Of a stretch of DNA of 26,763 nt, positions 10,501 to 18,269 are shown piece by piece. The stretch lies in the NCBI GenBank assembly GCA_943704495.1, contig CALSCR010001623.1, positions 1 through 26,763 on the forward strand, written 5' to 3'. The notes below the pieces were generated by a model that did no database searches, was not told the origin of the DNA, and was given only the letters and a program-made list of their open reading frames with translations. How positions within the stretch are numbered: the first letter of the stretch is position 1; every line of letters starts with the position of its first letter. A program made the translations under genes and the position numbers. The stretch is from Pigoraptor chileana (Eukaryota > Opisthokonta > Filasterea).

Positions 10501-13500
10501 AAACTTGGATATGCCGCGCGAAGTGTAGACAATCGTCGGAGGAGTGAGCACGAGCTGGGCCGAGACAGAGACCCCCAGCCACACGGTCGGCACGGGCCAC
10601 ACAACAACCTGCCACGTGACCATCCCGATGGAGATACGGAAGGGCTTGAGGCGCAGCTCGCATATGTCGAACGGTTTGCCCATAATGAGGTCAAGAATGT
10701 ACTTTGGAATGTCCTTTGCTTTCAGTAGGAACTTCAGTCCCGAGTCCTTGTCGTCGCGGGTGACGTCTGCCCACACCTCCGTCACGCGCTCTACGTGCAC
10801 GGGGTCGGCGTCGGGGGCAAACGAAAGCGCGGGGAAGCCATTCGCGGGCTCGGGTCCGTCGGGGACAGGCGCTGGGTCTGCCACGCTGGGATCAAAATGG
10901 AACGACTTTATCTGCGACCACGACATGCAGTCCGCGAGTCCCATGAGGGCGTCGATCTTTGCAAGTATCTTCTCGACAGAGCTCAGAGCCTCCAGCGCCT
11001 CAAACACACCGTCGAACATGCACGATTCCTCGCACTGCGTCTTCTCCACTTCCATCAGGAACTCAAGAAGCGTCATGTCGCGCCCGAACAGCACTTTGGC
11101 GGGCTCCCCCACGTGGCTCATGAGGAGTGAGTTTGGCCCGATCACCTTGTCCAGCGGATTCAACAGAATTTCGAGCTTCTTCTTCACCGATGAGAGCATT
11201 CGGCTTACAAACGAACCGACGCAAAACGAGACGCCGCCAAACTTAATTGTTGGCGGAACCACAGACGGGTGCGTCAGGTTCCAGTGCCACTCAATGTCCA
11301 TTGACGCGACTTTGACGTACGGCAGTGTCTGCAGCGCCTCAACATCCTCCGACAGGACACCTTTCAGCTTGCCGGCAAGGCCAATGTCAAGCTCTCCCCT
11401 CAAGACGGCATCGACCGCAAAGTCCGCAGACCACTTGTCGCTCACGTGAGTCACGGTGAGAGCGCCGCTGACTCCGCTGGACGTGTCGGGTGCAAGAATG
11501 GCAGACACGAATCCAAGACGACCCTCGAGGCCACAGTCCCCTCCCAGCGCAAACGCAATGCCAGAGTGCAGCACGGGATTGTTGTCGAAGCGAAGAGATA
11601 TGCCCTTTGTCTTCGACAGCACGAGCGTCGCGCGGAACGTAAAGTCCAGGGTGAGCTTTGGATCGCAGTTGAAGTCAAGCTGCGCGAACCCGCCGCCCCC
11701 GAGACCGAAATGGACGGCAGGCACGGGCGGGCGCAGCGTGTCTGTCCACGTGAGAGGCCACGTGAGCTCGTCCTTCGATGCGTCTGGCGCGGGCGGGCAT
11801 GTGTCGGGCTTGAGGTGCTTGCACAGAATGAACGTGAAGCCGTCCACAAGTATCTGGTCGAGAAGGCCGTAGTCAATCACGCCCGTGTGGTTCATGATCA
11901 GGCTATTGGTAAACTCTGTTAGCTCTGTAATGATGCCTTGTCGCGCATCGTGCCCGATAATCGACTCGAGCTTGGCGGGAATGGCGTCCGCAATGGCGCG
12001 GTCCACAATCGGCACAATCCAGCTGGGAACCGCCACCAGCAGCGTCTGCATGAACTCGTCAAATCCGTCCTGCAACTGCGACATCACAACCATTGCGTTC
12101 TTGAAATAGTTGAGCAGCGCCGAACCAAACCGCTCCATCACGCGCTCCCACGCACCAACAAAATCGGGGTCGCAGTAGGTAGTCACGTGCCATGCAGATG
12201 GATCCAGCGCGTCCGCAAGGGCGACGGAGATGCGCAGATCGCACACGGGCTCGCTCAGTGCCGTTAGAGACCCCGACATCCGGGCCGATCCACTCAGCTG
12301 CACCGCGACGCCACCGTCGTCGCCGATGCGAGCCTCGAGGAATGCAGGCGCCCCGCGCCCAATCGCTGCATTAAGATTACCAAAACGCGACGAAACAGGC
12401 CCGATTGCGAGTTCGACAGCCCCGAGCATCTCGGCAGCGACAGACGCGCGCACAAACGACCCCGGCGCGGCATGCAGGTGGATGCCACCATTAGACCAGT
12501 CCGCAGTGAGGGCGAGACGCAAGGAGAATGTGCCATTGATCGACACACTTCCCGGGAAGCCGAGGCCCAAGGGTATGTCGTGTCCAAGCCCCATCCACGC
12601 AAAGTCGAGACGGAATCGGTCGGCGTACGACCGCGCTGTATTCGCAGTGACAACGACGGTCAGCGCCGTCTCGCCCATCTCGATCGACTCGCACGCCCCC
12701 GCGCCCAACTCCGCATCAAGCACCGCGCAGAGGAGTGTCACCGTCCACGACTGGTGAAGATCGCACGCGCGCGCACGCGCATCCTGCATGATCCGCCCGA
12801 TGCCATCCTGGGAGATGTCGGCAACGGCTTTGGAGAGGAAGGGAATGGGTGCGTTTGCAGCGGGATATCCCGTCATACCAGTTCGCACAAGTTCGGCAGC
12901 GTCCATCCATCCGCAAAATGTGGTGTAGTTCAGCGCGGCAAATCGCTCATACACCTTTGTAATGCTATCGATGGGGTGCTTTATGGACAGCGCCCATCCC
13001 GCCGACGCAGAGAGCATATCCCCGGCAGACGGTGACGTCATGCTTGCGTTGACGTCAAAGGAGAGGCCTTCCAGCACGGGCACTTGAAGGCTCGCCGCGC
13101 CAAATGACAATTGCGCCACCCGCGCTTCCGCCCGCACCGACCAATCGTAATCGAAAATGTTGCCAAGACGACCGACATCGCTCATGGACACCACAACCTG
13201 GTTTGCATCGGCGGCGTCGCGGAGACCGGCCGTGGCGACCACCTCGCCAGACACGGATGCATCGTTCGCAGTGACGTCGAGAATGCCGAGGTGTCCAGAC
13301 GCACTCGAAGCCGACGCCGACGCCGACACGCGGGCAGATATGCTCATTCGCGCCACAGTCGTGCGGGGAACCGTGGGCATTTGTGTGACATTTCCAAGGG
13401 CAAGGACAAGCGAGTTTGACAGGGAAATTCCATACGGCAGAATCCACGTTCCATTGGGTCCGGACGCACGCGAAACAGCTATGCGCACCTGCGCGGTTGG

Positions 13501-16500
13501 ATTCAGTCCGCGGACAGTCGACCCGTTGACGGCCGAGACAGAGACGACAGCAGACATTTCCGGGGATAGCTGCGCAGGAAAGCTGCCGAGGAGTGCGTCC
13601 CACACGGGCACGCCGGTGTCCAGACGGATCGATTGGCGCCACTCGACACGCGCCACGGTCGGTGTGGCCGTCGACGCATTGCTCGAGGGAGGTGCGCGGT
13701 GCTCCACATACACTGTCAGATCGAATGTATTCTGTCCATCGGCAACCACTGCGGATGGCAAGAGCGCGACGCCATCAAAGTTGGTTGTCACGGACAGCCG
13801 CGCGGCGGGCGCAACTCCAAAGACAGCCCCGATTCCCGCGCTGACATTGCAGGCGAGGGATGCACGTGCGAGCGCACTTCCTTCGAAGTTGAAGGTCGAC
13901 CACTTGTCACCCGTGACGGAGAACTTGGAGACGGCGCTTTCCAGTGCATCCGGCACAAAATCGTGCTCCTTGGAAAACTCAATGTCAATTCCCACAAGGT
14001 TCAGCGAGGCCGGGAACACTGAACGCAGCTCCTCTGGGACGTAATTCGCCGACACAACCGAAGACAGCCACGGCCTCAGGCGGCCCCCAGAGCCAAACAG
14101 CGCAGTAGCTGCAACGGCAAGATCAGACCAGTGTGTGAACGAGGCAAATGTCGCAAGCGTCCACGTGCGCGACGGAAACACAGTTGCCGTGCCGGTGGGC
14201 TGGCTATTCGTCACGTCCATGCGCCACACAGCCCCGGGAATCGTAGGAATGAGTCCAAAGGAACCGCAATCAGTCTTGTCCTTCTGTACTGACACGACGC
14301 CGACGGAAAAGAATTCCGTTCCGACGCATCCGGAGAGGACGGTGTGCAATGAGTCCACAAATGACTTCAGCGATGACGTGGGGAGGGCAGGGACATCACA
14401 GGCAAAGGAGAACGCACCGCCGTTGATGCTAAACGACACCCGCGCGGGAAGCGCAAGTGACCCCACACATACATCACTCTGCACAAGATAGGGACCCCCG
14501 TCAATCGAGATGGACGACATCCAGGGAAGGATCGACGTGTCTGCCATGCCGTCCCACGACTGCACAACCTTCTCGAGTGATGCGGGCAGCAGCGGCGCAA
14601 CGGGCACACCAAAGGCGCCGGACGACAGCTTTGAAGGCGCGCGGACAATGGACTCGCGCAGTGCCGCAACGAGCACGCCCGTCGCAATGCGGAAGGACGA
14701 GTCGGTCTTGATTTCAACCCTCGGCCCACGTGAGAAGTCCAGGGTGTCTGCGTTTGCATCCGCCGCAAGACCGAGACCGGACACGCTCAACTGCAGCGAC
14801 TGAGTGGAGCCGTCAGCTTCATCGAGGACAACACGTGCATCAACGTCGAGTGTCGCATAGGACGTCGCAGATGACGCGTCTCTCGTGTCCAGCGCAACAG
14901 ACACAGACAGTGAGCCCGCCTCCACGTGACCACTCAGCATGTCGTGGCGGAACGGCGCCGACCATCCCGTGAGGCGCGCCCGTGACTGTGCCGACATTTC
15001 AAATGCAGAAACGTCCTGTCCCGAGAGCACAAACGCAAGTGACGACACCATGACGGCGTTTCCGCGGAAGCGTGACGTAGCCAGCATCGGCCATCCGTCG
15101 TCATTGACAACAAATGGCTGCACGTGAGACGCGCTGAAATTGAAGGCAAGTGCAACCGCGGCTTCGCTTCTACCGGAATTCACATCGGCGACAGACCAGG
15201 CGCACGCCGCAAAGTGGCCGTTGGCATTGATCGACGACATGACACGTGAAAGGGCACTGTGGACATCGACCGTACCGACAGCGCCGCGCAGCTGCTCGAA
15301 GGCATCAATAACATTCGCCCACATATGCGCAAAGTCAACTCCGTCAGCAGCCGATCCCGAGACGAGCGATGTGGGCTGCAGTGTCTGGCCCAACCACGAC
15401 ACGGATCGCGCTGTTGTAAGGGCGCTGCGGGCGGCGTCTACAAGCAATGCCACCGACACGCGACGATTCAGACTGAGAACGTCGCCCGTAAGAAGTGCAC
15501 GCCACGCATACTCCGGGAATGTCTCGCGAGCACTGAGCGATAGATCCGCCGCAACTGAAAGCGAGTCCGCGTTCGAATCATACACAAACAAAGCCGACCC
15601 AAACAGTCCCGTCGCGCGGGGAAACGTCACTGCGAGCGTTGCAAGCGTCCTCGTGACGACAGAAGCGCCATCCGAATGTGGAGTTGAGGTTCCCGCGTGC
15701 ACGTCCAAAAGCACAGAGAGCCCTGCATTGGCAATGCCTGACACAGACGCGCTCGACACCTTGACGGTGGCGTCGAGAGACGGGCGGGCCCATGGACGGA
15801 CGGCGGGACCCCACATCTTCTCAAAGCGTGCATAAAGATCATCCAGCCGTGATGAGAGGCGTGCTTGTATCCATTGAAAATCGGCCGTCGAGACGGGCTG
15901 GGTACGCATGGACGCCGACAGAGAGAAGGTCAGATTGACGAGGGACGAGCCAGACACCTCAGACGGGGTCGGGAGGGTGACTCGCAGCGGCGCAAGCTCA
16001 CTATGGGCCCAGTCAATGAAGCGGACAAGCGTGGGCGCAGTGCAGCGGTTGCCTAGTTTGGACAGCAGCGGCGAAATGTCCGTCGGAATGCGGGCTGCGA
16101 TCGAGGCGAGAGGACCCACAAAGGAAACTGCCTGCGCGGCCTGCCCAAATGCGGCATTCACAGCTGCAACTGCAGATGCCTCAGAAAGGAGAATGTCGGC
16201 AACAAGGCGACCGGCGTGCTCGTCGCCAAACAGGTCGCCGCGCGTAGCCGTCACCACCACGTCATCACCGCCCGTGGGTGACGGCACTTTAGCGTAACCC
16301 CAGAGAGAGCCACGGCACTGCATCGGGGCGCCCTTGGTCATGTGGATGGCCGCACGTGCATCGCCAGTGAAGATGGATGTTGGGAATCGGGGAGGCCATG
16401 ACAGCGACGCAGTCCGCGGAGCATACGGTTGCGCTGTCGAAAGAGACAGGGATAGCGCACCCATGGCGACGTCCCCGCGAATGCACGTGACCACGGCACT

Positions 16501-17553
16501 GGTGGACGCCGACACTGACAGCACACGGAATGCGTCCGATTCAACAAATATTGTGGCGCCGATCGATCGCTGAATTGCTTCCGCAACGACTTGCACAGAG
16601 TCGCAGTAAACCCCCGCAGATGCAGATGCAATGGCATGGACAGCGTCGCGCGTCGCTGCATCTTCCTCAACGCCAACTTCGCTTCGAGGCAGGAGCACAA
16701 CAAATTCACCCGTGGAAGAAAGTGTGCTTGCTGCGTTGTCCCACAGTCGGCCACTGAAAGCGCTTGCCGCATCTACATCGCCGAGTGACGCCGCGTCCAA
16801 GAACGCTCCGCGAACGGATGCCGAAAGGGACGTTGTGGCTGCAGCAATGCCGTCCAGACGCAGACGAAGACGGCCAAAGTGGGACGCAATCAGCGCAACA
16901 AGACCATTCCTCTGTGCATTTTGCGCGCTCTGAGCTGCGGAAACAACAAGCTGCGCTGGCGTGCCGTCGAATAAATCTGCATCCACAACGACGGCGGTTG
17001 CAGTTGCATCGTCGCTAAGGGAGCTAAGGAGAGACCCGGTCCACGGATACACAGCATGGCAAGATACCTCGGAGGAAAATCCGCCAGTGCGCAGAGACAT
17101 TGTCGCCACAAATGGCGCATCAAAAGCGACCCCGCCGGCGGTACCAGAAACACGCCCGCGCAGACCAATTGCAACATCTACATATACTGCGTCGACATCC
17201 ACACGCGCACGCAGAGAGCGATGCACCTCGAGTCCTGCAACGGACAGTTGCGATGCCCGCGACAGTGCAGTAAACACAATTGCGTCCGAGGGGAGCGCAG
17301 TCCAGGCGGACTCGTAATCCAACGACTGCGGACTGGCGGCACACAGACCCTCCGCCCAAGTGACATCCAGCGCAACGCCGCTAAGTCCATCTGGGAATAT
17401 CTGCGACGCCGAAAGAGCGCGGATGACATCGCATGGCGTTGATTCTGCGGATTCGCCACCCTTTGCAACTCGCGTTGATGCGCCTGCGCTTGATGATGCA
17501 AGGACGAGGGCAATCGCCACACACGCAACAACGGCAGACCGTCGCGCGCGCAT
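4561..17553 (-). CDS. Giant single-exon secreted protein with polytopic C-terminus (4,330 aa)
   Basis: One frame runs from ATG at 17553 to TAA at 4561-4563. Residues 1-26 form a signal peptide (basic MRARR, hydrophobic core, ASSSAGAS). About 3,900 extracellular residues follow: Ser/Thr/Ala/Val-rich beta-type sequence with many N-x-S/T sites. Within it are spaced segments with Trp-containing helices (for example FERL/FEKMWGP types, residues about 300-1500), a Cys-containing helical part (CEESCMFDG near 2173), a Gly/Trp-rich stretch (VGVGFGWGPAW near 2385), and Asp/Gly-rich RTX-like stretches near 2772-2785 and 3168-3240. Nine hydrophobic helices occupy about 3956-4291. Loop charges fit N-outside, C-inside: KKVELPDRAKR and RLQR loops inside, tail HQRRRK then acidic. 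I do not recognise the whole protein. Ectodomain patterns recall giant secreted bacterial proteins, from memory only. A cell-surface adhesin or receptor is inferred. The total absence of introns is odd beside neighbours with nine or more exons. Confidence 0.93.
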   Translation of the reverse strand: MRARRSAVVACVAIALVLASSSAGASTRVAKGGESAESTPCDVIRALSASQIFPDGLSGVALDVTWAEGLCAASPQSLDYESAWTALPSDAIVFTALSRASQLSVAGLEVHRSLRARVDVDAVYVDVAIGLRGRVSGTAGGVAFDAPFVATMSLRTGGFSSEVSCHAVYPWTGSLLSSLSDDATATAVVVDADLFDGTPAQLVVSAAQSAQNAQRNGLVALIASHFGRLRLRLDGIAAATTSLSASVRGAFLDAASLGDVDAASAFSGRLWDNAASTLSSTGEFVVLLPRSEVGVEEDAATRDAVHAIASASAGVYCDSVQVVAEAIQRSIGATIFVESDAFRVLSVSASTSAVVTCIRGDVAMGALSLSLSTAQPYAPRTASLSWPPRFPTSIFTGDARAAIHMTKGAPMQCRGSLWGYAKVPSPTGGDDVVVTATRGDLFGDEHAGRLVADILLSEASAVAAVNAAFGQAAQAVSFVGPLASIAARIPTDISPLLSKLGNRCTAPTLVRFIDWAHSELAPLRVTLPTPSEVSGSSLVNLTFSLSASMRTQPVSTADFQWIQARLSSRLDDLYARFEKMWGPAVRPWARPSLDATVKVSSASVSGIANAGLSVLLDVHAGTSTPHSDGASVVTRTLATLAVTFPRATGLFGSALFVYDSNADSLSVAADLSLSARETFPEYAWRALLTGDVLSLNRRVSVALLVDAARSALTTARSVSWLGQTLQPTSLVSGSAADGVDFAHMWANVIDAFEQLRGAVGTVDVHSALSRVMSSINANGHFAACAWSVADVNSGRSEAAVALAFNFSASHVQPFVVNDDGWPMLATSRFRGNAVMVSSLAFVLSGQDVSAFEMSAQSRARLTGWSAPFRHDMLSGHVEAGSLSVSVALDTRDASSATSYATLDVDARVVLDEADGSTQSLQLSVSGLGLAADANADTLDFSRGPRVEIKTDSSFRIATGVLVAALRESIVRAPSKLSSGAFGVPVAPLLPASLEKVVQSWDGMADTSILPWMSSISIDGGPYLVQSDVCVGSLALPARVSFSINGGAFSFACDVPALPTSSLKSFVDSLHTVLSGCVGTEFFSVGVVSVQKDKTDCGSFGLIPTIPGAVWRMDVTNSQPTGTATVFPSRTWTLATFASFTHWSDLAVAATALFGSGGRLRPWLSSVVSANYVPEELRSVFPASLNLVGIDIEFSKEHDFVPDALESAVSKFSVTGDKWSTFNFEGSALARASLACNVSAGIGAVFGVAPAARLSVTTNFDGVALLPSAVVADGQNTFDLTVYVEHRAPPSSNASTATPTVARVEWRQSIRLDTGVPVWDALLGSFPAQLSPEMSAVVSVSAVNGSTVRGLNPTAQVRIAVSRASGPNGTWILPYGISLSNSLVLALGNVTQMPTVPRTTVARMSISARVSASASASSASGHLGILDVTANDASVSGEVVATAGLRDAADANQVVVSMSDVGRLGNIFDYDWSVRAEARVAQLSFGAASLQVPVLEGLSFDVNASMTSPSAGDMLSASAGWALSIKHPIDSITKVYERFAALNYTTFCGWMDAAELVRTGMTGYPAANAPIPFLSKAVADISQDGIGRIMQDARARACDLHQSWTVTLLCAVLDAELGAGACESIEMGETALTVVVTANTARSYADRFRLDFAWMGLGHDIPLGLGFPGSVSINGTFSLRLALTADWSNGGIHLHAAPGSFVRASVAAEMLGAVELAIGPVSSRFGNLNAAIGRGAPAFLEARIGDDGGVAVQLSGSARMSGSLTALSEPVCDLRISVALADALDPSAWHVTTYCDPDFVGAWERVMERFGSALLNYFKNAMVVMSQLQDGFDEFMQTLLVAVPSWIVPIVDRAIADAIPAKLESIIGHDARQGIITELTEFTNSLIMNHTGVIDYGLLDQILVDGFTFILCKHLKPDTCPPAPDASKDELTWPLTWTDTLRPPVPAVHFGLGGGGFAQLDFNCDPKLTLDFTFRATLVLSKTKGISLRFDNNPVLHSGIAFALGGDCGLEGRLGFVSAILAPDTSSGVSGALTVTHVSDKWSADFAVDAVLRGELDIGLAGKLKGVLSEDVEALQTLPYVKVASMDIEWHWNLTHPSVVPPTIKFGGVSFCVGSFVSRMLSSVKKKLEILLNPLDKVIGPNSLLMSHVGEPAKVLFGRDMTLLEFLMEVEKTQCEESCMFDGVFEALEALSSVEKILAKIDALMGLADCMSWSQIKSFHFDPSVADPAPVPDGPEPANGFPALSFAPDADPVHVERVTEVWADVTRDDKDSGLKFLLKAKDIPKYILDLIMGKPFDICELRLKPFRISIGMVTWQVVVWPVPTVWLGVSVSAQLVLTPPTIVYTSRGISKFISSHRPADMAAGFGMRARNDDGSPYWPLQATVRVGGFVGVGFGWGPAWVEGDAELFLEAVGKLGLVTAYSDSVVYFDQLFWIIKKNGGLGALALEFDLNGGVEVRLRACVSVAFGRKCWTLASKEWKMNLFHIQSYNPAVPPPVCSDRGGLNLNLNSYSRRSIGDDVLPHTYGVARRAWDEFTDNSAWTYQLHEHDGLRTHGLLPPGDSASVSVPSNSRDVSAAMPITFEGSSGGERFSCRVLSRISQPVQFPANSAGSVHVNIDGDRSVGLLQLSPSLLKTSQADGASPQAPTSGSSVMFAGGAPIGQRCRTVLLDQPVGGMTVHVTGVPCTTMMKTDVTSLVRIRGAPADYASQPVHMGSALSVHVTVEATEYRMNDNTVTGDRGVLALNLEEPEGVTNMHVASHPVLPSLLVVESLPEYRVLEPRGGSGDDMFDIPDLITIAGYLNMSGAESRNTLNVTMYTPTTGLNASLTPAVVMMDASAKRRSATFSDIKRRFLTVFGKSDATSIVKVLGAEDLSHVRVRGIGDGNSTMVYPVTQCDPLARIDLDLQGGGEHTVLVGRDEAIRDVTCTIAVAGGVEEGQVNSIVIQSRNDGRPYQFTLHSDKLLVYDSVDTREFMTVYFENIHRFVFQFSNVSGVYSRVTVVTPTARTEMHFDFPAEPTNADWPNHITVCRSLASTVITGSFLETVVGPDQYDITCNTQRTSLEDDDVLAPNPLYDIHGSVYLVNTASGVTNASLHSYKSGNQGFVVGPSCIDPVENTGMTSPTRPPPVGPSEWLCSILQQHGVAAEHCYANCTVVYLGLMHVAVQTGAGADYMHGHDLLPSASFNIALGDGRDKIVWARSAADALLDLGSDSDQLIVEAPVYRTFAALGDDDVIDAIDVWCGASIPHVVNGVVWPLGADSSFVLSLGYYRVRDQLNVRAGLPLWSPENGAAFDIPIVVAAPVARPRVWSSAGHVAEQSRRLAEAQLPVGVTHDARSIRAGGRGVADDGSVVYVVMNVTGSVVRRDLVDNSTVVVLAMENQCVLSLNADVPQPGVVPPANWNVRVQLPALVVSNFIVVESTAASNGTVHVVVPATSTPASTHLRDSVYAIGIAASDPGDYLVWTAGGLTVKASNLPHLRTSLEHPSAIAVDHARSWPELVFDSAMPGSTVSVANTGASVFLSGVRAVLSGSLLTAAHTGGFVFGAAGLHTDVTVSASDAGVSLVHVVDDCVNLNFTTAGSPSRTVSPWLVDLGAAFGVRPGALRECSLALHNASRLAVVTHAINATNLDGLRNVGLLTCQSAMVALAETANPWSAVDISGNNVTIPGRFTVQVDPGAAVTAVAAFRPIAAPFSADCGDDSRDPATQWSFVDPSGSASSAAAITWTSRACRASIIVPDVGFAPAVTLHDSTLLSVGVHFQSDRAAAGAYRRTLLLSDTAFRATGMGEGIAKEGISLSSVDWAAECPLDIVLQDGANTLQLAAVARSSGANAGNVRVGGSVTAFTLDMPPMTGVEFPSSAVFMSPRTGALELQPSASTTCFDADRVCSAGFWIAAATLGSQVCFSAPALSECTREKTIALSVDSGAGSSFDAEFSCAASPASTVLRFGADAEPQPQHRYDLWVRLAFGLFFISAVCCVVVWVVTRQWVLFSWHILLVSASLWPVAMDATEPSDAAAIVLASQRAVFSLLSPWYCGGNSVADAAAATFGTAVSGFCVAAACVVAAVFAVEIAAKKVELPDRAKRVHAASTIVSTVLVAVYVFVFMPAHIFHLSRFGWTGIASVSVIAVVVVFAAFLRASLDVGDSGSSGVDRLQRTILPPVFAPRGLTPSRVNLALNAVAFVTACFVCMVSSTDLRETGAVSTTSLLGTVTFFYIVLHAVSIWNTLAWNANATPLASSGRSRVFAVLNIAVEVLVLVLGFAFIALVKGGSGSATPGRVWVTWQLVSLLWVLGQCGYAIHQRRRKQSGASDGTDGDRDARDPQAENRALLDMETMEL
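4680..5690 (-). other. Nine-helix membrane region of the giant protein
   Basis: Hydrophobic segments on the encoded chain, by residue: about 3956-3978 (LWVRLAFGLFF), 3981-4000 (WHILLVSASLW), 4042-4066 (GFCVAAACVVAAVFAV), 4081-4103 (IVSTVLVAVYVFVFM), 4111-4132 (SVSVIAVVVVFAAF), 4168-4186 (AVAFVTACFVCMV), 4195-4218 (VTFFYIVLHAVSIW), 4237-4260 (VEVLVLVLGFAFIAL) and 4271-4291 (WQLVSLLWVLGQ). With a cleaved signal peptide the N-terminus is outside, and nine crossings put the charged tail in the cytosol, in line with the positive-inside rule for every intervening loop. I cannot assign the helices to a known family. A seven-helix core plus two extra segments cannot be excluded. Confidence 0.7.
7835..8050 (-). 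other. RTX-like Asp/Gly-rich stretch in the giant protein
   Basis: Residues about 3168-3240 of the giant protein read GADYMHGHDLLPSASFNIAL, then GDGRDKIVW, LLDLGSDSDQLIVEAP and LGDDDVIDAIDVW. The spacing of Gly-Asp-x-x-Asp pairs alternating with hydrophobic pairs resembles the beta-roll calcium-binding (RTX/hemolysin-type) repeats of bacterial secreted proteins, in degenerate form. Another such turn, GGSGDDMFDI, lies near residue 2775 (nt about 9230). Calcium binding is an inference; the perfect nonapeptide GGxGxDxUx array is not present. Confidence 0.5.
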
Positions 17554-17802
17554 TTTTTGAGCTTAATAATCCGATTCCATTCAGCGAAATTGCACAAACA
17601 TTTCATGCGCTGTGTTGCGTAATATGAGTATACATTGAAATGCGTGTGAATATGTGAAAAGGATGCTCTTGGGTGAAAAAAACAAGACAAACATTGCATC
17701 TCCCGTGTGCAAACAGCCACAGACAACACAGCCATTGGTCCCAGCCCAACCTAAAATTACCAATCACAGGACGTGAATGTGATCACGGTGCAGAAATTCA
17801 AA

Positions 17803-17900
17803 TGATGCCACTCTGATGTCATGCTGGGTGGCTTTCATGATGTCACTCTGATGTCATGGTGTGGTGTTAAGTGATGTCATATCGGCCCGCAATGAGGTCA
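17803..17900. promoter_or_regulatory. Cluster of six TGATGTCA-type (ATF/CREB-like) sites
   Basis: Four exact TGATGTCA octamers lie at 17814, 17838, 17849 and 17872, with one-mismatch variants TGATGCCA at 17803 and TGAGGTCA at 17893. They are arranged partly as a tandem duplication of about 35 bp (octamer, ACTC or CTC, octamer, then a G/T-rich spacer). TGATGTCA is a one-base variant of the palindromic CRE TGACGTCA recognised by bZIP factors. Binding is inferred. Position between two divergent start codons supports a regulatory role. Confidence 0.6.
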
Positions 17901-17911
17901 TAGTGACGCGA

Positions 17912-17923
17912 ATGCATATGCAT
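17912..17923. promoter_or_regulatory. Palindrome ATGCATATGCAT
   Basis: A perfect 12-bp inverted repeat lies 12 bp after the TGATGTCA cluster. The same string is known as the MORE element bound by paired POU (Oct) proteins in vertebrates. Whether this organism has a POU factor cannot be judged here, and one 12-mer may be chance. Confidence 0.35.
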
Positions 17924-18269
17924 CCGGGGGTTACATGTCTCACCTGACGTGCGACGGAAATAGCCGTCAGTCAATCGATGGGGTAATTGGCGGTGACCTG
18001 TTTGATTACCACGAATCATCATGGGATGCAACAAGAAGAAGGCAACATCAACTTTCTCTCCTCCACCCTTTGCATGTCTCTTTCGTTTCCCACGCACTTT
18101 GCTGTTCATTGAAGTGTTGGGAAAAACCATTGCTGCTGTTGAGCAAAGGCGCTTGCCGGCATTCCTTGAAACGCATCAATCGCGTTTCAGTGACTGCACG
18201 CCTTGTTGCGGCAAATTGTTGCGGCAGAAGCCTGTTGGGGCAGCCCTCCCTGCCTCGCATGCATCAAGC

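Larger units (their letters stand above)
17554..18269. promoter_or_regulatory. Shared divergent promoter region
   Basis: The giant gene (minus) and the seven-helix gene (plus) point away from each other from this 716-bp region. CCAAT boxes lie on both strands (plus at 17760-17764; minus as ATTGG at 17734-17738 and 17986-17990). The middle holds a cluster of TGATGTCA octamers (listed separately), a palindrome at 17912-17923, and scattered TGACG cores (for example 17944-17952). No TATA box stands out at a suitable distance. An upstream in-frame ATG at 18021 would lengthen the seven-helix protein by 83 residues but would bury its signal peptide, so this part is read as 5' UTR and promoter. Confidence 0.6.

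Noticed and set aside
18021-18269. In-frame upstream ATG (MGCNKKK) for the seven-helix protein
   Set aside because: It would place a strong signal peptide about 90 residues into the chain. The later ATG at 18270 gives a normal secretory start.
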